From Phyllobacteriaceae bacterium UBA1940 (GTDB lineage: Bacteria > Pseudomonadota > Alphaproteobacteria > Rhizobiales > Rhizobiaceae): DNA of 14,391 nt. Location of the stretch: assembly GCA_002336975.1 (NCBI GenBank), contig DDFA01000141.1:708-15098 (forward strand), written 5' to 3'. A model generated the notes under the pieces. The model saw nothing but the letters and a program-made list of their open reading frames with translations. It ran no database searches and was not told the DNA's origin. A program made the position numbers and the translations under genes. Below, piece by piece: positions 1 to 5,400 of the stretch; position 1 is the stretch's first letter, and every line of letters starts with the position of its first letter.

Positions 1-485
1 GCGAGCGGCTGCTGGCCGCCTTCGAAGTGGTCAACACCCAGTTCCAGCGGCTGTTCACGCATCTGTTCGGCGGTGGGACGGCCGAACTTCAGCTGATCGA
101 ATCGGAAGACCCGCTGGAAGCCGGTCTGGAAATTCTGGCCCGTCCGCCCGGCAAGAAGCCGCAGACCATGACGCTTTTGTCCGGCGGGGAGCAGGCGCTG
201 ACCGCGATGGCGCTGATCTTCGCGGTGTTTCTCACCAATCCTGCGCCGATCTGCGTCCTCGACGAGGTCGACGCGCCGCTCGACGACCACAATGTCGAGC
301 GTTTCTGCAATCTGATGGACGAGATGGCGGCGTCAACGGACACCAAGTTCGTGATCATCACCCACAACCCGATCACCATGAGCAGGATGAACCGGCTGTT
401 TGGCGTGACCATGGCCGAACAGGGCGTCAGCCAGCTGGTGTCGGTCGACCTTCAGACCGCCGAGCAACTGCGCGAAGCGAGCTGA
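1..485 (+). CDS. smc: Chromosome segregation protein SMC, C-terminal fragment (5' end outside window)
   Basis: This is the C-terminal ATPase head half of SMC, the condensin-type ATPase that organises and segregates the chromosome together with ScpA and ScpB. The reading frame is open from position 3 into the preceding sequence, so the gene starts upstream of the window. Visible motifs are the ABC signature LSGGEQAL (codons around 177-200), the Walker B/D-loop stretch [12 protein letters not shown] (around 255-290) and the H-loop region ITHNPITM (around 355-380). This order and spacing are diagnostic for SMC heads, and the D-loop A-P-L-D-D form fits bacterial SMC rather than RecN or RecF. The frame ends at a TGA at 483-485, with the usual short tail after the H-loop. 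The hinge, coiled coils and Walker A lie outside the window. The next gene has its own promoter-like site, so it need not be cotranscribed. Confidence 0.96.
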   Translation, partial: ERLLAAFEVVNTQFQRLFTHLFGGGTAELQLIESEDPLEAGLEILARPPGKKPQTMTLLSGGEQALTAMALIFAVFLTNPAPICVLDEVDAPLDDHNVERFCNLMDEMAASTDTKFVIITHNPITMSRMNRLFGVTMAEQGVSQLVSVDLQTAEQLREAS

Positions 486-510
486 CCGGGCCGCAGGCAA
501 GCAACGGCAG

Positions 511-538
511 GTTGACGTCTTCATACAACCTCCTACAT
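511..538 (+). promoter_or_regulatory. Putative sigma-70 promoter of the PepSY-like gene
   Basis: GTTGAC at 511-516 and CTACAT at 533-538 are separated by 16 bp. Each differs by one base from the Sinorhizobium housekeeping consensus CTTGAC-N17-CTATAT. The site lies just after the smc stop and 27 bp before the ATG at 566. The identification rests on motif match and position only. Confidence 0.5.
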
Positions 539-553
539 GCAAAGCTCCATGTA
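534..553. promoter_or_regulatory. Inverted repeat TACATG-N8-CATGTA over the -10 region (possible operator)
   Basis: TACATG at 534-539 and CATGTA at 548-553 form a perfect 6-bp dyad with an 8-bp spacer. It overlaps the putative -10 element and the likely transcription start, just ahead of the ribosome binding site AGGAG at 555-559. The position fits a repressor site or a small leader hairpin. No cognate regulator is recognisable in the window. Confidence 0.35.
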
Positions 554-565
554 CAGGAGCCTCGC

Positions 566-850
566 ATGATCCGTTTTCGCATCGCCGCAATTGCCGCCGT
601 TCTCGCACTCGCGCCCGTAGTCGCCTTTGCCGACGACCGTGCGCCCACGGCCGAGGAACGCGCTCGCATCGAAACGGCGCTCAAGGCGGCAGGCTACAGC
701 AGCTGGGAGGAAATCGAACTGGATGCCGATGACGGTTGGGAGGTCGACGACGCCCTGCACTCGGATGGTCAAAATACGACCTGGTGCTGGATGCGACGAG
801 CCTGGCGATCATATCCCGCGACGACTGAGGAGCGTCGCGCTTCAATCTAG
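566..850 (+). CDS. Small exported PepSY-like protein with apparent one-base deletion near the 3' end
   Basis: The start at 566 is supported by AGGAG at 555-559, 6 bp upstream. Residues 1-22 form a Sec signal peptide (MIRFR, then an Ala/Val/Leu-rich core, cleavage after AFA), so the protein is probably periplasmic. The mature part (ERARIETALKAAGY, then SSWEEIELDADDGWEVDDA) resembles small proteobacterial PepSY-type domain proteins. After residue 69 the frame loses the pattern and runs on as a Trp/Arg-rich tail to a TAG at 848-850. If one base is added at the A run 771-774, the frame instead reads KYDLVLDATSLAIISRDD and stops at TGA 826-828. That is the expected end of such a domain and gives 87 residues. 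The gene therefore carries a real frameshift or a homopolymer sequencing error. As written it is 94 residues and abuts the convergent gene at 851. The role of the family is not established. Confidence 0.75.
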   Translation: MIRFRIAAIAAVLALAPVVAFADDRAPTAEERARIETALKAAGYSSWEEIELDADDGWEVDDALHSDGQNTTWCWMRRAWRSYPATTEERRASI

Positions 851-1291
851 TCAAAACGACGGAAACAGCCCTGCAACGCGGCCAAGCACCGGCGTCACGG
901 CCTGCGCGGCGGCGATGCTGCGCTCGACCAGGGCCGTCCGCGCCTGATCCATGCCCGACATGACGGTGCGATACCCCGCGCCGGTCTGGCGGAAGGCCAG
1001 CGCAACGACCGTCTGCTCTTCCGGCGTCCGTGGCGCGACGCTCGCGGTCAGCGCCCCGTCGACGGTTTCGTCTGGGACAGCCGCCAGCGTGGTCTTCGGT
1101 TCGACGGTCCGGCACAGGCCGGTCACAAGCGGATAGTCGAGCGTCGAATTGCTCAACACGGCGCGTTTCATCGCGGCCTCGCAGTCGGCGACGCTTGTCC
1201 ACTGGCCCGGCGCGTCGGAGACAAATTCGCACTGCTTCGCATCGCAGTCGCAACCGAGCAGCGTCATCGCGACGATTGTGGTCTTCAGCAT
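851..1291 (-). CDS. Hypothetical small cysteine-containing protein, possible lipoprotein
   Basis: This 146-residue protein is not a family I recognise. The ATG at 1291-1289 is preceded on the minus strand by GAGGGGG (1306-1300) at 8 bp spacing, which decides this start over a much longer upstream open frame running antisense to the extensin-like gene. The N terminus (MLKTTIVAMTLLGC) has one lysine, a short hydrophobic stretch and a lipobox-like L11-L12-G13-C14, so lipid attachment at Cys14 is plausible although the signal is short. Asp15 follows the putative lipidated Cys; in E. coli, Asp at +2 favours inner-membrane retention, but whether that holds here is unknown. Further cysteines lie at 16, 21, 37 and 60, so disulphides in an oxidising compartment are possible. 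The C-terminal half is Ala/Val-rich and probably helical. It is divergent from the extensin-like gene at 1413 (121 bp apart) and convergent with the PepSY-like gene. Confidence 0.7.
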   Translation of the reverse strand: MLKTTIVAMTLLGCDCDAKQCEFVSDAPGQWTSVADCEAAMKRAVLSNSTLDYPLVTGLCRTVEPKTTLAAVPDETVDGALTASVAPRTPEEQTVVALAFRQTGAGYRTVMSGMDQARTALVERSIAAAQAVTPVLGRVAGLFPSF

Positions 1292-1412
1292 CTTTTTGTC
1301 CCCCTCGATTCCTGCACAACCATTCGCCGCCAATCTTGGCGCGACGATGCGCGGATTGAGGAAACATCGCGGCGGCCCGGAACTTCGGCGGCTCCGCGCC
1401 GTTCTAGCGGGG

Positions 1413-2297
1413 ATGTTTGACCTAAACCGCGCTTCGCGCACGACGTTGCGCCCTGCCCTGTTTGCCCTGATCGCTGCTGTTGGCCTTTGCGCCAGTCCGG
1501 CGTTTGCCATCGACAATGTGCCTGTCCCGATGCCGAGACCCGAGCGGCCGGCGGATGCGCCAAAGGCGGTTGAGCCCGACGAAGCGGCAAACGCCGAACC
1601 ATATCTCGAAAATATCCCGGTTCCGGAACCGCGCCCGGTGCAAGCCGGCGACGAAAAGTCGGCGGACGCCAGGCCGGATGACAAACAGCGCACGGTCCCG
1701 AAACCGGAAAGGCCGACCAAGGACGACCTGACGCCGTCGATCCGCCCGGTCTCGATGCCGGCTGACGAACTCGCCTGCCGCGCGCGGCTGCGCGAACTCG
1801 GCGTTGCGTTCAGGGAACTGCCGCAACTCTCCGACAAGGCCGGCTGCTCGGCGCCCTGGCCGATCCAGGTCGCGGATCTGGGAAGCGACGTCGAACTCGC
1901 GCCGGCGGGCGCGGTCAATTGCGCCATCGCCGAGCGTTCCGCAAGATTCATCCGCGAGGTGGTCGTGCCGGCATCGCAAAAGCTGCTCGGTTCGCCGGTA
2001 AAGGTGCTGCGCCATGCGTCCGCCTATGTCTGCCGGCCGCGCAACGGCACCAACAAACTGTCGGAACACGCTTTCGGCAACGCGCTCGACGTGGACGGCT
2101 TCGTTCTGGCCGACAAACGCACGCTCGGCGTCGGTCGGGTACAAGGCCAGCAGGAGGCCAAGTTCATGCTGGCGGTGCGCCTCGCCGCCTGCGGGCCCTA
2201 CACCACGGTGCTCGGGCCAGGCTCGAACGCCGACCACGCCACCCATCTGCATCTCGATCTCGCCAAGCGGCGGCCGGGCTCCACCTACTGCAGATAG
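1413..2297 (+). CDS. Extensin-like family protein, exported (first of two tandem paralogues)
   Basis: This 294-residue protein belongs to the bacterial extensin-like family (Pfam Extensin-like C-terminal type). The chosen ATG at 1413 gives a clean Sec signal peptide, with Arg residues at 6, 9 and 13, a core LFALIAAVGLCA and cleavage after SPAFA (residue 32). An in-frame ATG at 1347 would only add a charged leader and cannot be excluded. Residues 33-121 are a Pro/Glu/Lys-rich linker with repeated PxPRPxRP and PVPEPRP motifs, likely disordered and periplasmic. The folded domain runs from Cys122 to the end. It carries S217-E-H219, Asp226 and a D274-H-x-x-H278-x-H280-x-D282 cluster. His/Asp/His with this spacing resembles zinc-dependent LAS/M15 D-Ala-D-Ala peptidases, so a peptidoglycan-directed role is a reasonable inference but is not shown. 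The same domain recurs in the next gene 99 bp downstream. Confidence 0.88.
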   Translation: MFDLNRASRTTLRPALFALIAAVGLCASPAFAIDNVPVPMPRPERPADAPKAVEPDEAANAEPYLENIPVPEPRPVQAGDEKSADARPDDKQRTVPKPERPTKDDLTPSIRPVSMPADELACRARLRELGVAFRELPQLSDKAGCSAPWPIQVADLGSDVELAPAGAVNCAIAERSARFIREVVVPASQKLLGSPVKVLRHASAYVCRPRNGTNKLSEHAFGNALDVDGFVLADKRTLGVGRVQGQQEAKFMLAVRLAACGPYTTVLGPGSNADHATHLHLDLAKRRPGSTYCR

Positions 2298-2396
2298 CGC
2301 CGCGAAGCCGCCACAGGTGTGAATCGCAGGACAGAGCTTTCCTTTACGAATCCCCGTTAGTGTCGCGGTCCGGGGGTTAGTTGAGGGACATTGACC

Positions 2397-3392
2397 ATGC
2401 GCGTCGCCCTGAAGCGCACCGCATCGCTGACAGCCATGGCCGCGCTGCTGGTCGCCTGTTCGGCCACCGACGTCATGCGCCCGTCGGTCGACGTCCAGGA
2501 GACCGCGGCCGTCGCGGTTCCCACCCGCGCCATGATGGCGCCGCCGCCCGCTTACATGCCTCCGCCCGCCGTCGACGACCAGTCCGGCCTGGCCGATGGC
2601 GAGGAGCAGATGGAGGTCGGGCCGATGTCGACGCCCGACGATGCGCTGGATCCCGGCGCGCAGGACTACGACATTCCAGACGCCGGCCAGGACAATGCCG
2701 GGCGCGACGCGGCCGGAGACCATGATCCGCAGCAACAGGCGGCTTTCCCGCCGCCGCCGGTGCAGGTTGCGCCGCCGCCGGTCGCCGAAAAACCCCGCCG
2801 TTTCGGCCTGTTCGGTTTCCCGGCCACGCCCCGGATCGATTCCGGCCTGCCCGACAGCGAGGTCCAGTGCCGTCGCCAGCTCAGGAAGATCGGCGCGAAA
2901 TTCCGCGACCTGCCGACGATCCGCGACGGCCAGTGCGGCATCGACCATCCGGTGGAACTGTCGGCGCTTGCCGGCGGCGTCGAGATGAAACCGGCCGCAA
3001 CGCTGACCTGCGCCATGGCGCTGACAGTGGCGCGCTGGACCAGGAAGGAACTCGTGCCCGCGGCGCGGCTGCGCTACCTATCGGGCATCAAGGCGATCCA
3101 CCAGGGATCGAGCTATTCGTGCCGCCGCATCGCGGGCTCCGGCACGCTGTCCGAACACGGCAAGGGCAATGCGCTCGACATCATGCGCGTCGAACTAAAC
3201 AGCGGCAAAAAGATCGGCATCAAGAAGAAGGGCCTGTTCGCGTTCCGCGAGCGCGGCCTGCTCAACAATGTGCGCGGCGACGCCTGCAAATATTTCTCGA
3301 CCGTGCTGGGCCCCGGCTACAATTACGACCACCGCGACCATTTCCACTTCGACATCAAGCCGAGGCGCAACGGCCGGGTTTCCTGTCATTGA
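2397..3392 (+). CDS. Extensin-like family lipoprotein (second tandem paralogue)
   Basis: This 331-residue protein starts at ATG 2397, with GAGGGA at 2383-2388 as ribosome binding site at 8 bp; the in-frame TTG at 2391 would sit too close to it. The N terminus has Arg2, Lys6 and Arg7, a hydrophobic core, and the lipobox L18-V19-A20-C21, so it should be lipidated at Cys21. Ser at +2 fits outer-membrane sorting by the E. coli Lol rule. Residues 22-157 are a Pro/Ala/Asp-rich low-complexity linker with several PPP runs. The extensin-like domain starts at Cys158 and keeps S252-E-H254, Asp261 and D311-H-x-x-H315-x-H317-x-D319, the same spacings as the upstream paralogue. The two proteins thus share a putative metal site but differ in anchoring and linker. 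Cotranscription is possible. The gene ends just before a strong hairpin at 3402-3430. Confidence 0.88.
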   Translation: MRVALKRTASLTAMAALLVACSATDVMRPSVDVQETAAVAVPTRAMMAPPPAYMPPPAVDDQSGLADGEEQMEVGPMSTPDDALDPGAQDYDIPDAGQDNAGRDAAGDHDPQQQAAFPPPPVQVAPPPVAEKPRRFGLFGFPATPRIDSGLPDSEVQCRRQLRKIGAKFRDLPTIRDGQCGIDHPVELSALAGGVEMKPAATLTCAMALTVARWTRKELVPAARLRYLSGIKAIHQGSSYSCRRIAGSGTLSEHGKGNALDIMRVELNSGKKIGIKKKGLFAFRERGLLNNVRGDACKYFSTVLGPGYNYDHRDHFHFDIKPRRNGRVSCH

Positions 3393-3401
3393 TTTGACGA
3401 C

Positions 3402-3430
3402 GCCCCGAACCGGCGGACCCGGTCCGGGGC
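3402..3430. terminator. Hairpin between convergent genes, possible bidirectional terminator
   Basis: GCCCCG (3402-3407) pairs with CGGGGC (3425-3430). After one A/C mismatch, ACCGG (3409-3413) pairs with CCGGT (3419-3423) around a 5-base loop. It sits 9 bp after one stop and 10 bp from the opposing stop. No T run follows on either strand, so a classical intrinsic terminator is not certain. Confidence 0.4.
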
Positions 3431-3440
3431 ATGAAGTCGA

Positions 3441-4043
3441 TCACGCGGCCCTGGCGGCGGCCCCGGCATCCTTGGCGCGCGCCGCAACCAGTGCGTCCGT
3501 CCACCAGACGAGCTGGTTGAGCATGTCGTTGGCGCTCTGTTGGAGGTGCGGCTGTTCGGCGAGCTGCTTCCTGCCCTCGTTGGCCGCCAGCATGTCGGGC
3601 CACTGGATGTGCACGCCGGCGCGGATCGGCGCCATCTGCAGCTCGACCGCGTGCAGCCGCAATTGTTCGACGGCGCGCGAGCCGCCCGTGCCGCCATAGC
3701 CGACAAAGCCGACCGACTTCTTGTTCCATTCGGTATAGGCGTAGTCGAGCGCGTTCTTCAAAACCGCGGTCGGGCCGCGATTGTATTCGGCGACGGTGAC
3801 GATGAACCCGTCAAAGCTCGCTACCTTGGCCTGCCACTTGCGCGCCGTTTCGTTCTTCGACGGAACCCATGCCGACGAGGCGACCTCGTCGAAGAAAGGC
3901 AACGGGAAATCGCGAAGGTCGACCAGTTCGACGTCGATGTCGCCGCGCTGTCTGGCGATCTCGTGGATCCAGTTCGCCGGCTTGTCGGCAAAGCGGCCCT
4001 GCCGCGTGCTGCCGATGATAATGCCAATCTTGGGTTTGGCCAT
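3441..4043 (-). CDS. NADPH-dependent FMN reductase family flavoprotein (putative azo/quinone reductase)
   Basis: This 200-residue cytoplasmic flavodoxin-fold protein belongs to the NADPH-dependent FMN reductase family, whose members reduce FMN, quinones, azo compounds or chromate using NAD(P)H. The N-terminal strand and phosphate loop are KIGIIIGSTRQGR (residues 5-17), with G11-S-T-R14 as the FMN-phosphate loop. The family signature E86-Y-N88-R-G-P91 followed by LKNALDY (95-101) is intact, as is the second flavin loop G115-Y-G-G-T-G-G121. The start is supported by AGGAG about 8 bp upstream on the minus strand. It is transcribed divergently from an HxlR-type regulator with an 83-bp shared control region, an arrangement typical of a regulator with its target. 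The physiological substrate cannot be told from sequence. Confidence 0.93.
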   Translation of the reverse strand: MAKPKIGIIIGSTRQGRFADKPANWIHEIARQRGDIDVELVDLRDFPLPFFDEVASSAWVPSKNETARKWQAKVASFDGFIVTVAEYNRGPTAVLKNALDYAYTEWNKKSVGFVGYGGTGGSRAVEQLRLHAVELQMAPIRAGVHIQWPDMLAANEGRKQLAEQPHLQQSANDMLNQLVWWTDALVAARAKDAGAAARAA

Positions 4044-4065
4044 TTTACTCTCCTGTTAATCCCTA

Positions 4066-4080
4066 GTATCCATCAGATAC
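4066..4080. promoter_or_regulatory. Inverted repeat GTATC-N5-GATAC, candidate HxlR operator
   Basis: A perfect 5-bp dyad with a 5-bp spacer lies in the 83-bp region shared by the reductase and HxlR genes. A minus-strand promoter-like site (4088-4115) would start transcription next to it, so a bound dimer could block the reductase promoter. HxlR proteins are homodimeric winged helix-turn-helix regulators that bind short dyads near their own genes, which supports the guess. Binding itself is inferred. Confidence 0.5.
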
Positions 4081-4087
4081 CGGCCCT

Positions 4088-4115
4088 ACATAGGGGAGCA
4101 GAAAGGCCACGCAAG
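4088..4115 (-). promoter_or_regulatory. Putative promoter of the FMN reductase gene
   Basis: Read on the minus strand, CTTGCG (4115-4110) and CTATGT (4093-4088) are separated by 16 bp and resemble the rhizobial CTTGAC-N17-CTATAT consensus. The predicted start, near 4080, falls at the edge of the GTATC-N5-GATAC dyad. A plus-strand CTACAT at 4086-4091, a possible -10 for the regulator gene, overlaps this -10, so the two promoters may be mutually exclusive. Confidence 0.4.
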
Positions 4116-4126
4116 GAGGCACGTCG

Positions 4127-4495
4127 ATGAAACCAGGGCACGTTCACATCACCGAGGATTGCCGCGTCATCAGTGACGTGCTGGCGCGCGTCGGCGACAA
4201 ATGGACCGTGCTGGTCGTCGGCTATCTGGGTTCCGGTCCGATGCGCTTCACCGAGTTGAAGAACACCGTCGGCGGTATCTCGCAAAAGATGCTGACCGCG
4301 ACGCTGCGCGGGCTCGAGCGCGACGGTTTCGTCACGCGCACCGTGTTTCCGACCATTCCGCCGCGGGTCGACTACGAACTCACCGACATGGGCAAGGACC
4401 TGCTGGCGCCGGTGCGCGCGCTGGGCGACTGGGCAAGGCGGAACGCCGTGCGGATCAACGACGCCAGGCAACGCTTCGACGACATGGCCCCGTAG
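4127..4495 (+). CDS. HxlR family winged helix-turn-helix transcriptional regulator
   Basis: This 122-residue regulator matches the HxlR pattern along its length. It has a single N-terminal Cys12 (in EDCRVISDVLARVGDKWT), the G-D-K-W-T-V-L core near residues 23-29, the helix-turn-helix segment GPMRFTELKNTVGGISQKML, and the wing with TLRGLERDGFVTR followed by PPRVDYELTDMG. In studied relatives a cysteine at this N-terminal position senses electrophiles, quinones or oxidants; here that is inferred from position alone. AAGGAGG at 4113-4119 gives a strong ribosome binding site 7 bp before the ATG. It is divergent from an FMN reductase family gene, which is its most likely target, and it probably also regulates itself through the shared intergenic region. 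No later gene overlaps it; 373 bp of non-coding sequence follow. Confidence 0.93.
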   Translation: MKPGHVHITEDCRVISDVLARVGDKWTVLVVGYLGSGPMRFTELKNTVGGISQKMLTATLRGLERDGFVTRTVFPTIPPRVDYELTDMGKDLLAPVRALGDWARRNAVRINDARQRFDDMAP

Positions 4496-4868
4496 CCGGT
4501 CGGCTTTCATCATCGCATCGGCAGGCCGAAACCGAACAGGCCGATTCCATCTGGCCATCAAACGATCCAAGGTGGGCCGTATATCTCGGCGGCTCCGAAC
4601 CTTGCAGGAATGCGGCTACGATCTGCCGGGGCTGCATGCGGCGTTGACGGCCGATCCCGAATACGCGGCCGGCGCTATCACACGCGGCTACTGCATCGGC
4701 CCGAAAATCGGAATCGATTTTCGAAAGCACGATGCAGCAGATTCAACGTGTCAGAGCGTCCTTTGCGCGTCCAATTGGACGCGCGGCGCTCCAATCGACC
4801 GGGCTGGTCAGGGAATGCCTGGCCGGAGCGAAATCGCCGGCCCCGACGGCGCGGCCCCGGCCGAATGA
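4496..4868. other. 373-bp non-coding interval between HxlR and thioesterase genes
   Basis: Short open frames exist on both strands (for example 4572-4868 +), but their codons run straight through the palindromic repeat and none has a good ribosome binding site or recognisable domain. The interval opens with a short palindrome, AGCCGGTCGGCT (4494-4505), too small to call a terminator. Bases 4506-4690 show nothing I can identify. Bases 4691-4791 hold the mosaic repeat. Bases 4792-4868 are very GC-rich, with overlapping GGCC/CCGG inverted repeats that could form a 3' structure for the thioesterase transcript coming from the right. Confidence 0.6.
4691..4791. repeat. Mosaic palindromic intergenic repeat (RIME-like), full copy
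   Basis: Two palindromes lie next to each other. The first (4691-4737) has outer arms CTGCATCG (4691-4698) and CGATGCAG (4730-4737) and inner arms CGAAAATCG (4702-4710) and CGATTTTCG (4715-4723) around GAAT. The left side has 3 unpaired bases where the right side has 6, so this copy looks as if it lost bases in one arm. The second (4754-4791) contains the perfect 20-bp palindrome GCGCGTCCAATTGGACGCGC (4765-4784) flanked by GAGCG (4754-4758) and CGCTC (4787-4791). Part of it recurs inverted at 14371-14391. Paired large palindromes in intergenic DNA are the hallmark of rhizobial RIME-type elements; membership of a named family is inferred. Confidence 0.8.
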
Positions 4869-5252
4869 TCACTCGGCTGGAATGGGAGCCGGCTTTCCTG
4901 CTCCGTCGAGCGCGACCATGACGAAATCGCCCTCGGTGACCTTTTCCATCACGTCCGACAGATAGCGCTGCGCCCAGGCTTCCAGCCTCAGCGTCATCGA
5001 GGTGCGTCCTACCCGCTCGATGTCGGCGTAGATCGACAGCGTGTCGCCGACCTTCATCGGCTTGGCGAACACCATCCGCTCCACCGCCACCGTCACCACC
5101 CTGCCCTTGGCGCGCTCGGCGGCGCGGATGCCACAGGCCAGATCCATCTGCGCCATCACCCAGCCGCCGAAAATGTCGCCCGCCGCATTGGTGTCTGCCG
5201 GCATCGCCAGCGTGCGCAGCACCAGTTCGCCGGACGGTTTTTGCTGCGCCAT
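4869..5252 (-). CDS. Acyl-CoA thioesterase, YciA/hotdog family
   Basis: This 127-residue hotdog-fold enzyme hydrolyses acyl-CoA to free acid and CoA in the cytoplasm. The YciA-type active-site signature is clear: LRTLAMPADTNAAGDIFGGW (residues 12-31), with Asn22 and Asp26 in the catalytic region, then VMAQMDLACGIRAAE on the hotdog helix. Later come VERMVFAKPMKVGD and SIYADIERVGRTSMTL, the usual beta strands. The length is normal for single-domain YciA. The ATG at 5252 is preceded by GGGGAG at about 8 bp spacing. It is divergent from pyruvate phosphate dikinase, 148 bp apart, and stands alone. The substrate chain length is unknown; YciA homologues are usually broad-range. Confidence 0.94.
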   Translation of the reverse strand: MAQQKPSGELVLRTLAMPADTNAAGDIFGGWVMAQMDLACGIRAAERAKGRVVTVAVERMVFAKPMKVGDTLSIYADIERVGRTSMTLRLEAWAQRYLSDVMEKVTEGDFVMVALDGAGKPAPIPAE

Positions 5253-5285
5253 GACGTCATCTCCCCAGCCCTTTTGTCGACCGAG

Positions 5286-5314
5286 CGGTAGCGGCGCGGG
5301 CGGGCATCGTCAAT
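5286..5314 (-). promoter_or_regulatory. Putative promoter of the thioesterase gene
   Basis: On the minus strand ATTGAC (5314-5309) and CTACCG (5291-5286) are separated by exactly 17 bp, with the predicted start about 27 bp before the ATG at 5252. The -35 fits the rhizobial consensus well; the -10 matches only in its first three bases. Confidence 0.35.
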
Positions 5315-5400
5315 CGCCCGGTACTAACCGATTTTACAGTCGTGCCGGCGAAAATAATCCGCTAAGGGCTGCCGCAACGCAGCATCTTGAGGACATGCCA

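Noticed and set aside
1292..1951. Long minus-strand extension of the small cysteine-containing protein (366 residues in total)
   Set aside because: It is antisense to the extensin-like gene, with low-complexity Ser/Gly/Arg content; the GAGGGGG site supports the ATG at 1291.
1422..2948. 508-codon minus-strand open frame
   Set aside because: His/Arg/Gly-rich shadow of the two extensin-like genes, typical of high-GC antisense frames.
4572..4868. 98-codon plus-strand open frame
   Set aside because: Its second half is encoded by the palindromic repeat, it lacks a ribosome binding site, and it shows no domain.
5333..5358. TTTACA ... AATAAT as a ppdK promoter
   Set aside because: The spacing is only 14 bp, too short for a normal sigma-70 promoter; no better alternative was found.
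5041..5400. 120-codon in-frame N-terminal extension of pyruvate phosphate dikinase
   Set aside because: It runs antisense to the thioesterase gene and its divergent promoter region, has no family similarity, and the ribosome binding site fits the ATG at 5401.
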